Below, one piece after another: positions 44,922 to 53,934 of a DNA stretch of 64,000 bases (position 1 is its first letter; every line of letters starts with the position of its first letter). The position numbers were made by a program, and so were the translations under genes. The notes beneath the pieces were generated by a model, which was given only the letters and a program-made list of their open reading frames with translations, had not been told where the DNA came from and searched no databases. The DNA is from Eggerthella sinensis (GTDB taxonomy: Bacteria; Actinomycetota; Coriobacteriia; Coriobacteriales; Eggerthellaceae), in contig NZ_PPTT01000011.1 of assembly GCF_003339815.1 (NCBI RefSeq), positions 1 through 64,000 of the forward strand, given 5' to 3'.

Positions 44922-46454
44922 TCAGTCGTCCAGGATGACGGTTTCGTCGAGTTCTACCTTCATGGCCCACGTGGGTACCTGCGGGCTTGCGGCGGCGGAC
45001 GCGTCGTCGACGAAGACGAACGCGGTGTCGTAGTCGGGCTTGCGGGCCGGGTAGGTGCCCTGACCGTCGGTGAAGTAGATGAGGCCGCCGAGGTTCGTGA
45101 GGTCGCCGCGCTCAAGGGCGTCGTCCACGTAGGCGAACACGGGGCGGAAGTCGGTGCCGCCGAGGCCCTTGATTTCGAGATGATCGAGGTAGTCGTCCAG
45201 ATCGCGCAGGTTCGCGATGCGGGCGACGTCCACGATGGCGGCGTCGCACTGCACGATGAGCACGTTCATGTCGGCGAAGAAGCTCGTCTCCGCGCTGAGG
45301 ATGCCGTAGGTCTTCTCGATGAAGCGGCGAACGAGGCCGTCCTTCGTCGAGGCCGAGGTGTCGATGGCGATGACGAAGTCGCGGATGCGCTTCTCTTCCA
45401 CGTACTCGAGCGGCTCGATGAGCGGGAGGTTGCCGTAGCGCGTGAGGCCGTAACAATAGTAGACGTAGTCGAATTCGTCGTCGTTCACGCGAATCTGCTC
45501 GCCCATGCGCGCGAACTTGCGCAGGAACTCGCGGTAATCCTGCTTCTCGCGCGTCACGGCGCGCAGGTTCATGGCGAGGTTCGCGCCCTTCACGCCCCAC
45601 AGCTTCGCGTACGCGTCGAGCTGCACGCCCATCTCGAGCGCGGCGTTCTTCCATTGCTCGCGCGAGCGGTCGAGGTTCACCGTGTCGGCGAAGCGCTCTC
45701 CCACGGAAGGTTTCGCGTTCTCGGGCGCCTGCTTCTGCGTGATGTCGGCGGGGTCCATGCCGCGATGCGACGCGTGGCTCTTCTTGGCGCGGGACGCTTC
45801 GGGCGGCAGGTCGACGTCGGTGCCGTTTTCGGCGGCGGCGTGCGCCTGCGTGGTAGGCGCTCCGTCCTGCTCCTCGGCGCGGCGGCCTTCCTCGGTTGCC
45901 GCATCCGCGTCGCTTTCGGCAGCCTGGAGGTGATACCACGGCTCGTGGTCGTCCACGTAGAAGGGCGCGCGCAGATCGGCCAGCTCGGCATCGGCAAGGC
46001 CCTCGTCGCCGAGGAAGCGGTAGACGGTTTCGGCTGTGGCCAGCGGCAATGCGGCGTCGATGCGCGCGAGCGTGGCGTGCTGCCGCGCGGCGCGGGTCGT
46101 GCGCGTGGCGGGTAGGTCGAGCTCGGAGATGGTGCGCTCTACCACGATGTCGCAGGCGGTGTCCCATCGCAGCGGGTCGATGTGCTCGCCAGGGTAGAGG
46201 TGCAAGAACACGTTGTGCAGCACGAGGTGGAAGTAGGCGCGCGTCAGCTCGTTCGGCTCGTCGGCGTAGAGGCGCGCGAGGGCGGCGGGGTCGTAGCGCA
46301 GGTGCGCGCCGTCGGTGGCGAGCGTGGCGTTGCGGAGAGGGAGCGGAGCGAGGCGCGCGAATGCGGCGTTCATGAAGCGCAGATTCACGAGCAGGGCATT
46401 TTTTGCGAGGTCGAGGGCTTGGCGGGCAAGCGGCTCGACCGATTCGGTCGCCAT
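44922..46454 (-). CDS. VWA-domain protein with DUF2201-type N-terminus
   Basis: A 510-residue protein. The N-terminal metallopeptidase-like domain (residues 1-150) has FHLVLHNVFLHLYPGE where catalytic relatives have HExxH; the Glu is missing, so proteolysis is unlikely. A low-complexity acidic linker spans residues about 180-250. The C-terminal VWA domain has the MIDAS motif DTSAS, with GGTDFRP and YFTDGQG. It should bind substrate for the MoxR ATPase encoded 13 nt downstream. Target proteins are unknown. Confidence 0.82.
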   Translation of the reverse strand: MATESVEPLARQALDLAKNALLVNLRFMNAAFARLAPLPLRNATLATDGAHLRYDPAALARLYADEPNELTRAYFHLVLHNVFLHLYPGEHIDPLRWDTACDIVVERTISELDLPATRTTRAARQHATLARIDAALPLATAETVYRFLGDEGLADAELADLRAPFYVDDHEPWYHLQAAESDADAATEEGRRAEEQDGAPTTQAHAAAENGTDVDLPPEASRAKKSHASHRGMDPADITQKQAPENAKPSVGERFADTVNLDRSREQWKNAALEMGVQLDAYAKLWGVKGANLAMNLRAVTREKQDYREFLRKFARMGEQIRVNDDEFDYVYYCYGLTRYGNLPLIEPLEYVEEKRIRDFVIAIDTSASTKDGLVRRFIEKTYGILSAETSFFADMNVLIVQCDAAIVDVARIANLRDLDDYLDHLEIKGLGGTDFRPVFAYVDDALERGDLTNLGGLIYFTDGQGTYPARKPDYDTAFVFVDDASAAASPQVPTWAMKVELDETVILDD

Positions 46455-46532
46455 GGCGGCTCCTTCGACGGACGACGCGTGCAGCGTTGAGGCGGCGCGC
46501 GCTTTTTGGCGCTTGCCTTCGCGGCTACGGGC

Positions 46533-46541
46533 AGTGTAGCA
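46533..46541 (-). promoter_or_regulatory. Extended -10 promoter of the VWA-MoxR operon
   Basis: The minus strand reads TGCTACACT, about 80 nt upstream of the VWA-protein start. Confidence 0.5.
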
Positions 46542-46602
46542 TGGGGGAAGCGGGTGGTAAACAACGAGCGCACCGATAAGTTTTGGGAGGTAGCACGAAA
46601 CT

Positions 46603-48531
46603 ATGTCTACGGATGATCTGGTGTTCTACGACGTTGATACTCCTGTTGATGATCTCATTGAGCAAATGCACAAAAATATGCCGACGCTTGCCGTCCGTGA
46701 AGTGAACGTGCTGGACGCCGCGCGGGCGGTGGAGGGCGAGGTGTGGTCGCCGCAGCTTCCGGCCTATCGGGCGTGGGAGGCGGAACCTTCGAAGGACGCG
46801 GGCACCGACGGCGACCTGCTGGTGGTGGGCGCGCTGGGCATGGGCTTGACGGACGAGGAGCGCGAAGAGCTGCTTTCCCAGGCCATCGAGCAGGAAGGGG
46901 CGCCGGGAGAAGCCGACGCGCGCGAGGTCGCGGCGCGTGCGGCGGACATGCGTGGCGCCATCGGCGTGCGGCGCGACGAGGACGGCTACGCCCTTGTTGC
47001 GGTGGACCTGCGGCGCTGTGCGGCGGCGATCGGGCATGCGGAAGGGCTCGTGGTGGCGCTTCCCGCGTACATCGACGGCGTGCCGGTGAAGCGCGTGGCG
47101 GCCGAGGCGTTCGCGCGTCGTTTTGTGCAGGGCGTCGGGGTGCGGCTGCTCGTCATTCCCGATACGGTGGAGCGCGTCGGCTCGAATGCGTTTCTGGCGC
47201 TGTCGGCGCTCCACATTCACGTGGGTGCCGGCGTGCGCATGCTGGGCGAGCAGCCGTGCGACCTCGCGGGGGTGTCGCCGCGCCTCAAGCGTCGCGAGTA
47301 TTCGGTGGATGCGCGCAACGAGCGATTCTGCGCGGTTGACGGCAACCTGTTCGCCGACGACGGGGCGTCGCTGCTGTTTTTGGCGTCGCCGTATGATGCG
47401 CGCGTGTCGTTGCCGGACGGCGTCGAGCGCATCGGCGCGTCGGCGTTCGCGGCGGGATGCGAGCCGCCTGCGGTGGTCGCGTGCCCGCCCACGCTGGCGC
47501 GCGTGGATGCGAAGGGCTGGGACGACGCCGTGTGGCTGTGCTCGGAAGCGGCGCCTGCGGCGCGGACGCTTGCGGCGCGCGGCGTGCGCCTTGCGGGGCC
47601 GCGCGCCGTCGAGCTCGAGGGGTGCTGGTACGACTTCGACGAAGCCGGTGCGGTGCTGGTGGCGGGGCCGTCCGCGCCCACCTCGGTGTCGAAGCGGTTT
47701 GCGGCTGCGGCCGCCGTCCGCGCCGCGGCGGCGCGTGGGCAGAGCGGGGTGGCGCATGCGCCGTCGCCCGGCGAGCAGGCCTTCGTCGCCGCGGGGGCGC
47801 CGGCGCCGGAGGACGTGCTCGTGCTACCGCGGGCGGTGGAGGGTCGTCCGCTCGTGCGCATCGGCGTGCGTGCGCTGCCGTATGCGCCTGCATCGCTCGT
47901 GGTGGCCGACACCGTGCGCCTCGTGGAGCGCGACAACGCATGCCGCGGCACGAAGCGACTCGCGCTTCCCGAGGGCCTCGAGGTCATCGGCGCGCATTGC
48001 TTCTGCTCGCGCATCCTCGAGGGCCCCGTGCCCATTCCCGCCAGCGTGCGCTCCATCGGCGAGGGCAGCTTCGAGTACGCGGTCTGTCGCCTCGAGCACA
48101 CGGGCACCGTCGTGCACGTATCGGCCGATCAGCTTCTGACGTGCTTCCTCGTGGACCCGGCCTCCGATGGGGTTCCGTTCGACTACGCTCGTTACGACGA
48201 GCTGCTGCGTTCGGGCAAGAACCTGCCCGACAAGCTGGGTGCGGTGCTGCATCGTTTGGCCGTGCCATACCGTTTGGACGACACGACGCGTGCGGTGCTG
48301 GTGGCCCGGCTGCGCGAGCAGGAGGCCGAAGCGCTCCATCGCGTCGCGGCCGAAGGCGACCGCGCCATGGTGGAAGCCCTGCTGCGAGCCGGCTTCATCG
48401 ACGAGCGCACCTTCGACCGGCAAATCGAGCTGCTGCGCGCCTGCAACCGCACCGACTGCGTGCTGTACCTCATGGAGCAGCACCGAGAAAAGAAGAAGCC
48501 AATAGCGACAAAGGACCGCTTCGCCCTGTAA
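46603..48531 (+). CDS. Intracellular leucine-rich-repeat (BspA-like) protein with ankyrin-like tail
   Basis: A 642-residue protein without signal peptide or membrane helix. At least four LRR_5/BspA-type repeats are visible: LVIPDTVERVGSNAF, VSLPDGVERIGASAF, LALPEGLEVIGAHCF and VPIPASVRSIGEGSF. They are spread between Ala-rich segments, so the solenoid is interrupted. The C-terminal 70 residues (ALHRVAAEGDRAMVEALLRA, then CVLYLMEQH) resemble ankyrin helices. Function is unknown; it may be a protein-binding scaffold. GGGAGGTAG precedes the ATG. It is divergent from the VWA-MoxR operon. Confidence 0.75.
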   Translation: MSTDDLVFYDVDTPVDDLIEQMHKNMPTLAVREVNVLDAARAVEGEVWSPQLPAYRAWEAEPSKDAGTDGDLLVVGALGMGLTDEEREELLSQAIEQEGAPGEADAREVAARAADMRGAIGVRRDEDGYALVAVDLRRCAAAIGHAEGLVVALPAYIDGVPVKRVAAEAFARRFVQGVGVRLLVIPDTVERVGSNAFLALSALHIHVGAGVRMLGEQPCDLAGVSPRLKRREYSVDARNERFCAVDGNLFADDGASLLFLASPYDARVSLPDGVERIGASAFAAGCEPPAVVACPPTLARVDAKGWDDAVWLCSEAAPAARTLAARGVRLAGPRAVELEGCWYDFDEAGAVLVAGPSAPTSVSKRFAAAAAVRAAAARGQSGVAHAPSPGEQAFVAAGAPAPEDVLVLPRAVEGRPLVRIGVRALPYAPASLVVADTVRLVERDNACRGTKRLALPEGLEVIGAHCFCSRILEGPVPIPASVRSIGEGSFEYAVCRLEHTGTVVHVSADQLLTCFLVDPASDGVPFDYARYDELLRSGKNLPDKLGAVLHRLAVPYRLDDTTRAVLVARLREQEAEALHRVAAEGDRAMVEALLRAGFIDERTFDRQIELLRACNRTDCVLYLMEQHREKKKPIATKDRFAL

Positions 48532-48548
48532 CGCACCAGATACGAAGC

Positions 48549-48578
48549 TTGCAAACGTGGACGAGAGGAGGGTATACT
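48549..48578 (+). promoter_or_regulatory. Promoter of the antisense RNA
   Basis: TTGCAA (48549-48554), 18 nt, TATACT (48573-48578). No reading frame follows, so it should drive a small RNA. Confidence 0.65.
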
Positions 48579-48584
48579 ACGAGA

Positions 48585-48690
48585 CGAGCCGCAGGGAGCT
48601 GTTGACTCCCCACGGCTCTAAGAATCGCTTCGGCGGTTTGGGTTTAACGGTGGCGCTCCTTTCCCCTCCGGGTTAGGAGCGCGTCTCTTA
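48585..48690 (+). ncRNA. Putative antisense RNA antitoxin
   Basis: The predicted transcript starts with a hairpin: GAGCCG and GGGAG (48586-48598) pair with CTCCC and CGGCTC (48606-48618) around a CTGTTGA loop. It ends with GCGCTCCT (48653-48660) pairing to AGGAGCGC (48675-48682), then GTCTCTTA. Its last 47 nt are complementary to the 3' end of the small toxin frame on the other strand, as in txpA/ratA-type type I modules. Confidence 0.6.
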
Positions 48691-48769
48691 TCACCAGGTA
48701 CAGCTCGATGGTGCGAGAAGCAAGCTCCAAGAGCAAAATCGCCAACGCAATCAACTCCAACACGGTCAT
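48644..48769 (-). CDS. Small hydrophobic toxin-like peptide (41 residues)
   Basis: MTVLELIALAILLLELASRT starts the peptide: one membrane helix and then a basic tail ending TRRGKERHR. The MTV-x-E start, single helix and positive tail resemble the Hol-Tox/TxpA-like peptides of Gram-positive type I systems. AGAGGTG lies 6 nt before ATG 48769. A TATACT -10-like element for this strand is at 48841-48846, which would give a leader of about 65 nt. It is the only frame with coding features in the 48532-49048 gap. Confidence 0.65.
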   Translation of the reverse strand: MTVLELIALAILLLELASRTIELYLVIRDALLTRRGKERHR

Positions 48770-48970
48770 GGTCATCACCTCTTTTCATCTAGAATAGTGA
48801 GAGGGAGAGGTACCATGCCGCCGGGCGTTTCCTGCTTATCAGTATAGCCAGCTGATTCTACGCGCCGATGGCGTGCGGCACTGTCAAACGCCGTCTCGAT
48901 CCAGCACGTTTTCCTGCGGGGCCTTGTGTCTTTCCAGCGCGCCCCAAACGTGTTTCCAGCGCACATCAAG

Positions 48971-49025
48971 CAAAAACGCCGCGCCCGTCCCTCGCGTTTC
49001 TCACGCGTTGAACGGGCGCGGCGTT
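48971..49025 (-). terminator. Terminator of the second DHA3 exporter gene
   Basis: AACGCCGCGCCCGT (48975-48988) pairs with 49012-49025, with an A run (U on the minus transcript) at 48972-48976. Confidence 0.85.
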
Positions 49026-49048
49026 GACCTGCGGGAATCTACGGCTGT

Positions 49049-50389
49049 TTACTCAGCTGCGCTCGGTTCCATTGCCGGCGTCTCGGCGGCGGGCTGCGTC
49101 GCGCTCAGCGCGTTCGTGCGCCGGTCGAGGGCGCGTACGCTCGGCAGAAACACGAGCAGCGCTCCCAGACCCAGGATGACCACGCCGTCCACCACGAAGA
49201 AGCTCGTCACGCCGATGCCCTGCGCCACCGCGCCTCCCAGCGCGGTTCCCAGCGGGATGCCGAGGCCCATGAACGCCGACAGCAGCCCCATGACGCGGCC
49301 GAGCTTCTCCTCGCTCACGTTCTTCTGCATGAGCGTCATGAGCGGGCCGTTGAACCCGGCGCACGCCACGGCCATCACGCCAATGGCCACGACGAACGCA
49401 ACGAACATGCTGGTGGGAAGCAGTCCGGCAACCGTCGTCGCCGCGCCCACGACGATGGCGGCCACGGCGATGATGCGTGCGAGCCACGTGCTGCCGCCGC
49501 GCACCATGAGCGCGGCCGAGCCGGCCAGCATGCCGATGCCGAACACGGCCGTCACGAGCGACGCCATGTAGCCGTTGCCGTTGAAGTGCGACGACACCAT
49601 GAGCGGCAGGATGGAATCGAGCGGCCCGTACGCCATCATGCCCAGTACCACGCACAGCACGACCACCGGCAGCCCCTTCGTCGCGGACAGCTCGTGCCAG
49701 CCGGACTTCACGTTCGCAAACGCGCTCTGGTTCGCCACGTCGTGCGCGACGATGGTGGGCACCGCGGCGGTCAGCATGGCCAGCACCGACAGCAGCGCGC
49801 CCGCGGCATCGAGGAACATGACGGCCTGAAACCCGATCGTCGTATAGAGGAAGATGCCCAGGGCGGGCGCGCAGATCATGGAAATGCTGCTCAGCAGGTT
49901 ATCGAGCGCGTTGACGCGCAGCAGGTGCTTCTCGGGCACGAGCAGCGGCATGGCCGCGTTGAACGAGGGGGTGCGGAACGCCTGCGCCACGCCGCATGCG
50001 GTGGCCATCACCAGCACGAGCGGGAACGAGACGTGGCCGATGGCGATAACCGCGCCTACGACGAGCGCCATGGCAGCGATGAACAGGTCGCAGAGAATGA
50101 TGACGCGCTTGCGGTTGAAGCGGTCGGCCACCACGCCGCCGAGCGGGGCCAGTAGCCCCACCGGCAAGAACGCGCACACGTACACGATGGCCAGGGCAAG
50201 CGGGCTGCCCGTGGTTTCGGTGACGTACCAGACCGCCGCGTAGTTTGCTGCCATGGTGGCGAAGCTGGTGAACGCGAAGCCGGTCCAGACGGCGACGACG
50301 GCGGCCAGCCAGCGGCGGGGCAAGCGCCGTCCGCCCACGGCGGCGAGGGGCCCGCGGTTGGCGTCGGAAGAAGGGGGTGGGGTGTTCAT
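49049..50389 (-). CDS. DHA3-type MFS exporter (paralogue)
   Basis: A 446-residue MFS protein with about 12 helices. It is a close paralogue of the 17957-19234 exporter: both share PRWLA/PKRWLA at the start, AVWYVTETTGS, a GGVVADRFNRKRVII motif A, LVPEKHLLRVNALDNLL and GIFLYTTIGF. ATG 50389 is used since AGGAGCACCCC precedes it; a frame running to 50842 crosses the recN start and is not credible. The substrate is unknown and no regulator is adjacent. Confidence 0.86.
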   Translation of the reverse strand: MNTPPPSSDANRGPLAAVGGRRLPRRWLAAVVAVWTGFAFTSFATMAANYAAVWYVTETTGSPLALAIVYVCAFLPVGLLAPLGGVVADRFNRKRVIILCDLFIAAMALVVGAVIAIGHVSFPLVLVMATACGVAQAFRTPSFNAAMPLLVPEKHLLRVNALDNLLSSISMICAPALGIFLYTTIGFQAVMFLDAAGALLSVLAMLTAAVPTIVAHDVANQSAFANVKSGWHELSATKGLPVVVLCVVLGMMAYGPLDSILPLMVSSHFNGNGYMASLVTAVFGIGMLAGSAALMVRGGSTWLARIIAVAAIVVGAATTVAGLLPTSMFVAFVVAIGVMAVACAGFNGPLMTLMQKNVSEEKLGRVMGLLSAFMGLGIPLGTALGGAVAQGIGVTSFFVVDGVVILGLGALLVFLPSVRALDRRTNALSATQPAAETPAMEPSAAE

Positions 50390-50606
50390 GGGGTGCTCCT
50401 TTGAATTCGTCGGTACGGTGTTCACGACGCTCATTCTGCGGTTGCGGTACGGTTGCCACCAGCGCTTTTGATTGGAATTTGCCCGCAAGAATTGGTTGCA
50501 GGCAGACAATCCGCCGGCAATCCGCAGTGATGCGCATTCAAAGCGCGCTGGAAACGCGTTGGATTCGCGCGGTTCGGGAAACGCCTTTTGTGGGATGCGA
50601 CGACGC

Positions 50607-50615
50607 TGGTATACT
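50607..50615 (+). promoter_or_regulatory. Extended -10 promoter of recN
   Basis: TGGTATACT, 40 nt before the recN start, with TTTGTG at the -35 distance. No LexA-like box is visible. Confidence 0.5.
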
Positions 50616-50654
50616 TGGTGGTTCAAGATCGAGCAGAAGGTAAAGAGGTACGCG

Positions 50655-52340
50655 ATGATCGATGAGATCCAAGTTGAGAACCTCGCGTTGATCCGCGAGG
50701 CCGCGCTCGTGCCCGCGCGCGGGCTGACCGTCCTCACCGGAGAAACCGGCGCCGGCAAAACGGCCCTGCTCTCCGCCTTGAAACTGCTCATGGGCTCCCG
50801 CGCCGACAAGGACGCCGTGCGCGACGGGGAAGAAGCCCTCACCGTGTCCGGAAGGTTCTACGGCGCGGTTCCGCGCCTCGTGGCCGCCGACCCCTCCGAC
50901 GAACCCGCCGCCGAATCCTTCGCCGAAGCCGAGCTCGTCGCCACGCGCCGCGTGACCGCCGACGGCCGCTCGCGCGTCTCTCTCGACGGCCGCATGGCGA
51001 GCGTCGGCGAGCTCGCGCGCGCCGTGGCGCCCACCATCGACCTGTGCGGTCAGCACGAGCATCAGCAGCTCATGAAGCCTGCGCTCCACGTGCGCATGCT
51101 CGACGCATGGGCCGGCGAGGCCGTCGCGTCGGCGCGGGCAGCCTACGAAGCCGCGTTCGCCGCCGCGCAAGCTGCCGCGGTCGAGCTCGCGCGCGTGCGC
51201 GAGGCGGGCGCCTCATCGTCCGCGAAGCTCGACGAAGCGCGCTTCGTGCTGCAGCGCATCGACGCGGTGGATCCGCGCGAGGGCGAGTACGACGAGCTGC
51301 TGGAGGAGCTCGGTCGCGTGGAACATGCCGAAGCGCTCGCCGTCGCCGCGAACGCGGCGCACGAGGCGCTCGCGGGCGAGGAAGGCGCCATCGACGCGCT
51401 GGGCGGCGCGGTTTCGGCGCTCGACGCGGCGGCGCGCTACGACGCGAAGCTCGGCGAGTTCGCCGATGCCCTGCGCGAGGCCGGGTACGTGCTGGAAGAC
51501 ATGGCGCGCGAGACGCGCGACTACCGCGAGGGCGTGGAGTTCGACCCTGAGGCGCTCGCTCAGCAGCAGGAGCGCATGGCCGCGCTGCAGGGTTTGCTGC
51601 GCACGTACGGCCCCCGTATGGAAGACGTGCTGGCCCACCGCGCCGAGGCCGCCGACCTCGTGTCGCTCGTGGACGACGCGGCCGAGCGCGAGCGCGCGGC
51701 GCAGCAGGACGTCGACCGGGCCGAGTCCGCGCTCGCGGACGCGGCTGCGGCGTTGACGGACGCGCGCGCCGAGGCCGCCCCGCGCTTCGCTGCGGCGGTG
51801 ACGGCGCAGATGGGCCGCCTTGAAATGGGCGGCGCCGAACTCGTGTGCGACCTGCGCCCCCTCGAGCGCGCGCAGTGGACGAAGGTGGGCCCGCAGGCGG
51901 TGGAGTTCCTGTTCCGCCCCGGCACCGGCATGCAGGCGCGCCCGCTCGCGCGCATCGCATCGGGCGGCGAGGTGAGCCGCGTCATGCTGGCCGTCAAGGT
52001 GGTGCTCGGCGCGGTAGACGACGTGGACACGCTCGTGTTCGACGAGGTGGACGCCGGCGTGGGCGGCTCGACCGCCGTCGCCCTGGCCGACGTGCTGGCC
52101 GACCTCGCGCGCACGCACCAGGTGATCGTCGTCACGCACCTCGCGCAGGTGGCCGTGCGCGGGCAGGCTCACTACGTGGTGCGCAAGGCCGCCGGCGACG
52201 AGAACGCCCTTCCCGAAACCGACCTGCGTCAGCTTTCCGTTGACGAGCGTCCCGCCGAGATCGCCCGCATGCTGTCGGGCGACGCCACCGAGACGTCGCT
52301 CGCGCACGCCCGCGAACTGCTGAAACGCGCCGCCGAGTAG
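50655..52340 (+). CDS. recN: DNA repair protein RecN
   Basis: A 561-residue SMC-like ATPase for double-strand break repair. Walker A is LTGETGAGKTALL, the two long Ala/Glu-rich coiled-coil arms span residues about 160-360, the signature is IASGGEVSRVMLAVK and Walker B is DTLVFDEVDAGVGG. VTHLAQVAVRGQAHYVV follows. ATG 50655 with AAAGAGG upstream fits the family start MIDEIQVENLALI. Confidence 0.95.
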   Translation: MIDEIQVENLALIREAALVPARGLTVLTGETGAGKTALLSALKLLMGSRADKDAVRDGEEALTVSGRFYGAVPRLVAADPSDEPAAESFAEAELVATRRVTADGRSRVSLDGRMASVGELARAVAPTIDLCGQHEHQQLMKPALHVRMLDAWAGEAVASARAAYEAAFAAAQAAAVELARVREAGASSSAKLDEARFVLQRIDAVDPREGEYDELLEELGRVEHAEALAVAANAAHEALAGEEGAIDALGGAVSALDAAARYDAKLGEFADALREAGYVLEDMARETRDYREGVEFDPEALAQQQERMAALQGLLRTYGPRMEDVLAHRAEAADLVSLVDDAAERERAAQQDVDRAESALADAAAALTDARAEAAPRFAAAVTAQMGRLEMGGAELVCDLRPLERAQWTKVGPQAVEFLFRPGTGMQARPLARIASGGEVSRVMLAVKVVLGAVDDVDTLVFDEVDAGVGGSTAVALADVLADLARTHQVIVVTHLAQVAVRGQAHYVVRKAAGDENALPETDLRQLSVDERPAEIARMLSGDATETSLAHARELLKRAAE

Positions 52341-52350
52341 GCCGAGGGCC

Positions 52351-53802
52351 TCAGGCCGCCTGCTGAGGGGCCGTCGCCTGCGGAGCACCGCGCCGCGCGA
52401 TGTGGCGGGGCAGCGCCTGCGTCATCGCAATGCCGATGACGGCGGCTGCAACGCACAGCGCGAACACGGGCAGCGCCGCATCGGGAAACGACGTGCCGGC
52501 TACCGCGCCGCACGCGGCCGATCCCACGGTGCCGCCGAGGCCGCGGAAGAACAGCGACAGCGACGTGGCCTTCCCCATATCGCGCGGGGCCACCGCGGTC
52601 TGCGCTGCGATGTTGGTTATGGGCATGTTCACGCCGATGCCGAAGCCCAGCACGGCCGACGAGCACGCCAGCTGCACCATGCCGGTCGATCGGGTGACGA
52701 GGCACAGCAGCAGCGCGCCGACTCCCAACACGACGAACCCGACACGGCTGATGGCGCGCATCTTGCCGTTCGCGCCGAAGAGACGCCCCGCCGACGCGCT
52801 GCCCACCACGAGCGCAAGCGTCATGGGGATGGTGGCCAGCGCCGAGGCGGTGGAGGACAGGCCGAGCCCCTCCTGCACGAACCGCGGCACGAACATGACG
52901 CCCACGAGCAGGGCGAACTGCGCGCAGAATCCCAGCACGATAGCGCCGTTCACCTGCGGAAGGGCGAAGAAGGACACGGGGACGATGGCGTGCTCGCGCC
53001 GCCGCTCCACCAGCACCAGCGCCACGATCATGACCACGGCCAGCGCAAGCAGCCCGAAGAACGGGGCCGACCACCAGGAGAACGCGTTCCCGGTCAGGCT
53101 GAACGCAAGCGTGAGCGGCACGACGACGGCCGTTGCGGTCGCAGCGCCCGGCAGGTCGAAGGCGTGCGTCACGTGCGCTTGCTTGCCCGGCAGATAGCGC
53201 ACCACCAGCACGAGCGCGACGATGCTCAGCGGCAGGTTGACGAGGAAGATCCAATGCCAGCTGGCCAGGTCGGCGATGAGCCCGCCGGCCAGTGGCCCGG
53301 CGATGCTTGCCAGACCGTACATGGACGACAGGATGCCCATGTACTTCCCTCGAACACGCGGCTCGAACAGCTCGGCCATCGCGATGAACACGCCGGCTTC
53401 CACGAGGCCGCCGCCCGCGCCTTGCACGGCACGCCACAGCGCGAGCGCGTCGAGGCTGGTGGACAGCGCGCAGCACGTCGACGCGGCGGCGAACACGGTG
53501 ATGCCGCAGGCGAAGACGCGCTTGTGGCCGAAGCGCGCGGCGCAGGCGCCGCACAGCAGCGTGGCCAGCGTGCAGGTGAGCAGATACGCGGTGAACGGCC
53601 AGGTGTAGTGATCGAAGCTGCCCAGGTCGCCCGCGATTTTCGGCATGGCCGTGCTCACGATGGTGGCGTCGAGCGCCGCCATGAACAGGCTCAGGGCCAA
53701 CCCCGCCAGCACCGCGCCGGTGGGGAAGGGTTTGGCGCCGCCTTTTTGGGCTGCTCGCTTGCCGGCTTCGAGCCCCTTTGCCCGCAGTTCCCGTGCATTC
53801 AT
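52351..53802 (-). CDS. DHA2-type MFS exporter controlled by PadR
   Basis: A 483-residue MFS protein with about 14 helices. ALDATIVSTAMPKIAGDLG in helix 1 and AQ-type GPLAGGLIADLASWHWIF (motif C region) place it with EmrB-like drug exporters. AGGAGAAACAC precedes the ATG. The palindrome ACTATCA-G-TGATAGT lies 24 nt upstream and is repeated before the PadR gene. Confidence 0.87.
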   Translation of the reverse strand: MNARELRAKGLEAGKRAAQKGGAKPFPTGAVLAGLALSLFMAALDATIVSTAMPKIAGDLGSFDHYTWPFTAYLLTCTLATLLCGACAARFGHKRVFACGITVFAAASTCCALSTSLDALALWRAVQGAGGGLVEAGVFIAMAELFEPRVRGKYMGILSSMYGLASIAGPLAGGLIADLASWHWIFLVNLPLSIVALVLVVRYLPGKQAHVTHAFDLPGAATATAVVVPLTLAFSLTGNAFSWWSAPFFGLLALAVVMIVALVLVERRREHAIVPVSFFALPQVNGAIVLGFCAQFALLVGVMFVPRFVQEGLGLSSTASALATIPMTLALVVGSASAGRLFGANGKMRAISRVGFVVLGVGALLLCLVTRSTGMVQLACSSAVLGFGIGVNMPITNIAAQTAVAPRDMGKATSLSLFFRGLGGTVGSAACGAVAGTSFPDAALPVFALCVAAAVIGIAMTQALPRHIARRGAPQATAPQQAA

Positions 53803-53824
53803 GTGTTTCTCCTATCTTGAATAC

Positions 53825-53841
53825 TACTATCAGTGATAGTT
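53825..53841. promoter_or_regulatory. PadR operator copy 1, at the exporter promoter
   Basis: ACTATCA-G-TGATAGT is a perfect 7+1+7 dyad, almost identical to the one at 54508-54524. Confidence 0.75.
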
Positions 53842-53849
53842 ACTGGCCC

Positions 53850-53876
53850 AAAAAGAAGCCGGTTCGATCCGGCTTC
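53850..53876 (-). terminator. Terminator of the padR-type gene
   Basis: GAAGCCGG (53855-53862) pairs with 53869-53876; the A run at 53850-53854 is a U run on the minus transcript. Confidence 0.8.
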
Positions 53877-53918
53877 CGTCGTCATGCGTTTCTCCGCGCG
53901 CCGCGTGCGGTGAACGAA

Positions 53919-53934
53919 TGTTTCACGTGAAACA
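53919..53934. other. parS site 2
   Basis: TGTTTCACGTGAAACA again, inside a 30-bp perfect palindrome (53912-53941). There is no T run on either side, and a separate terminator for the padR-type gene lies beyond it, so it is not a terminator itself. Confidence 0.85.

Noticed and set aside
49049-50842. 597-residue version of the second DHA3 exporter
   Set aside because: The extra N-terminus runs into the recN start and promoter; ATG 50389 has a good ribosome site and aligns with the paralogue.
53850-53880. tRNA T-loop-like TTCGATCC
   Set aside because: It is the loop and arm of a GAAGCCGG terminator hairpin; no cloverleaf can be formed.
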